A DNA stretch of 64,000 bases from Amphibacillus cookii (GTDB taxonomy: Bacteria > Bacillota > Bacilli > Bacillales > Amphibacillaceae), in the NCBI RefSeq assembly GCF_016908375.1, contig NZ_JAFBDS010000004.1, positions 1 to 64,000 of the forward strand, read 5' to 3'. Below the pieces are notes generated by a model. That model searched no databases and had not been told where the DNA came from. It saw nothing but the letters and a program-made list of their open reading frames with translations. A program made the position numbers and the translations under genes. This document shows positions 62,621 through 64,000 of the stretch, one piece after another (the first letter of the stretch is position 1; each line of letters starts with the position of its first letter).

Positions 62621-64000
62621 ATGTCAGACATCATTTTTAAAGAACAGCCATTTACGAAAGAAGCGATGGATACGATTAAGGGCACATTTATTGATGATTA
62701 TCCCGTTGTCTACATTATTTATAACAATGATCAAAAACCAATGGCTTATATTGGCCAAACCGTGCATGCGAAGCAACGGATTCAGCAGCACCTGAAGGAT
62801 CAACAACGAAAAAAACTGAATGCTACGTTAATTATTGGCTATCAAAAATTCAACCAATCCGCTACCTATAATATTGAAACAAATCTGATTAACTATTTTA
62901 TTGCTGACAGTAAGTATCAGCTGCAAAACATGAGTCAAACAACCAATAGCCAAGTACATAATTATTTCGATAAACACTATTACCATCGAGAAGTATTTAG
63001 AGAGATTTGGTCTGGACTCAAGAGCAGAAACATTGTAAAAGAGGAAATAGACGTTCTTGAAAACAAGGATGTTTTTAAACTATCACCCTACAAGTCACTC
63101 TCAGCCAGCCAACTAAAGGTAAAAGAGGATATTCTCGACTATTGCAATAAGCAGATTCATAAAGACGGGCAGCATGTCTTTTTAATAAAAGGTGAGGCAG
63201 GTACAGGAAAGAGTGTTGTACTTAGCTCGTTATTTAATACATTACAAGATTATTCGAAAGACACAAGTTCGCCATTATATAAAACAAATAACTATCTATT
63301 AGTTAATCATGGAGAAATGATTAAAACCTATCAGAGTATCGCGAGTAGCTTGCCTAATCTGAAGAAAAGTCATTTTCTAAAGCCAACATCATTTATTAAC
63401 AAAGTGGATAAAGGGTCAATTAAAGCTGCCGATGTTGTCCTAGTTGATGAAGCACACCTGTTGTTGAGCAAGGAAGACACATATAACAATTTTAATTATC
63501 AAAATCATCTAGAAGAGATTATTAAACGCAGTAAAGTTACTGTCATTATTTTCGATCCGAAGCAGTTTCTTAAAATTAAAAGCTATTGGAATGAAGCGAG
63601 CATTAGGGAAATGACGAAGCAGCATAAAACAACCGTTTATCACTTAACCGACCAATTCAGAATTCAGGCGAGTGAGGCTGTCCCCACTTGGATTGATGCA
63701 TTTGTGGAGAACCGGCTGGTACCTATTCCTAACAAGTTAGAGGGGTTTGAGCTAAAAGTGTTTGAAAGCAGCCAAGCTATTAAAGAAGCTATTTTTAAGC
63801 AAAATGAAGCACATGGCTTATCAAGACTTGTTTCTACCTTTGATTACTTGCACAAAAAAGACGGTAATACCTATCTTGTTGATGAAGGTGGTATTCAATT
63901 GCCTTGGAATACAACCAGCACCAAAACGACCTGGGCAGAGGAAGCGTCTACGGTTAGAGAGGTTGGTTCCATATACACGGTACAGGGTTTTGATTTGAAT
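62621..64000 (+). CDS. GIY-YIG/DUF2075 protein (runs off right edge)
   Basis: From ATG 62621 (TTAGGAG upstream) 460 codons are open to the edge. Residues ~28-50 form a GIY-YIG-type element (VVYIIYNNDQKPMAYIGQT), and the rest is a P-loop ATPase/helicase of the DUF2075 group with Walker A GEAGTGKS (191-198), DEAH (276-279) and a late YTVQGFDLN motif. Such GIY-YIG plus DUF2075 proteins occur in defence islands. It is divergent from the PLD-helicase-MutT operon. The C-terminus lies outside the window. Confidence 0.85.
   Translation, partial: MSDIIFKEQPFTKEAMDTIKGTFIDDYPVVYIIYNNDQKPMAYIGQTVHAKQRIQQHLKDQQRKKLNATLIIGYQKFNQSATYNIETNLINYFIADSKYQLQNMSQTTNSQVHNYFDKHYYHREVFREIWSGLKSRNIVKEEIDVLENKDVFKLSPYKSLSASQLKVKEDILDYCNKQIHKDGQHVFLIKGEAGTGKSVVLSSLFNTLQDYSKDTSSPLYKTNNYLLVNHGEMIKTYQSIASSLPNLKKSHFLKPTSFINKVDKGSIKAADVVLVDEAHLLLSKEDTYNNFNYQNHLEEIIKRSKVTVIIFDPKQFLKIKSYWNEASIREMTKQHKTTVYHLTDQFRIQASEAVPTWIDAFVENRLVPIPNKLEGFELKVFESSQAIKEAIFKQNEAHGLSRLVSTFDYLHKKDGNTYLVDEGGIQLPWNTTSTKTTWAEEASTVREVGSIYTVQGFDLN

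Overview
The window is low-GC, AT-rich DNA with Bacillus-type Shine-Dalgarno sequences, TPP (THI-box) and BglG-type (RAT) RNA switches, CcpA-like cre sites, sortase signals and a Firmicutes-type ESX/T7 secretion locus. This points to a Bacillales host, probably a Bacillaceae relative of Bacillus, Gracilibacillus or Amphibacillus; the genus cannot be fixed from the sequence alone. I saw no rRNA, tRNA, CRISPR array or intact insertion sequence.

Bases 1-27127, all transcribed leftward, form a secretion and surface island. Reading in the direction of transcription there is a secreted coiled-coil protein, a large thioester-domain surface protein, and a complete LXG toxin with its probable immunity gene. 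A graveyard of toxin tails and immunity genes follows, many with single-base homopolymer frameshifts, together with an orphan LHH-nuclease toxin cassette that shares a 440-bp near-identical block with the intact toxin. Next come a Tad-like pilus operon, a coiled-coil membrane protein, a second LXG toxin with a glycine-rich tail, a polytopic membrane protein, and a DUF5085 pair. Last is the T7SS core (esxA, essA, esaB, essB, essC), then two small LXG adaptor genes and a third LXG toxin that runs off the left edge. No EsaA/YueB homologue is present.

Bases 27.7-30.7 kb hold a small hypothetical gene, a broken HTH regulator interrupted by a perfect 30-bp palindrome, a nitroreductase and a LacI regulator. 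Bases 30.9-42.5 kb are a beta-glucan locus: a sortase-anchored protein with two GH16 domains, an AraC regulator, a PTS EIIBC, a GH3 beta-glucosidase, a RAT antiterminator/terminator leader, a class B sortase and an NPKTG-anchored alpha/beta hydrolase.

Bases 42.7-49.0 kb are one leftward operon: PRD regulator, ascorbate-type PTS (IIA, IIB, IIC), a divergent phosphofructokinase-family kinase, a TPR protein and a class II aldolase. It looks like a self-contained route for an unidentified ketose or related sugar. A TPP riboswitch then controls a lone ykoF-like gene. It is followed by a chimeric remnant of the sortase/hydrolase pair, an ArsR-type regulator with an MFS exporter, a two-TM small protein, a TetR-ABC transporter locus (permease frameshifted) and a decayed ABC exporter with a Nudix gene.

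The right end (58.8-64 kb) has a PLD-helicase-DUF3427 protein, a MutT-like Nudix hydrolase and a GIY-YIG/DUF2075 protein cut by the window edge, which together resemble a defence or DNA-repair neighbourhood. A family of structured intergenic repeats, at least five copies between 34.8 and 53.5 kb, sits mostly just upstream of genes and is not explained by any gene annotation.
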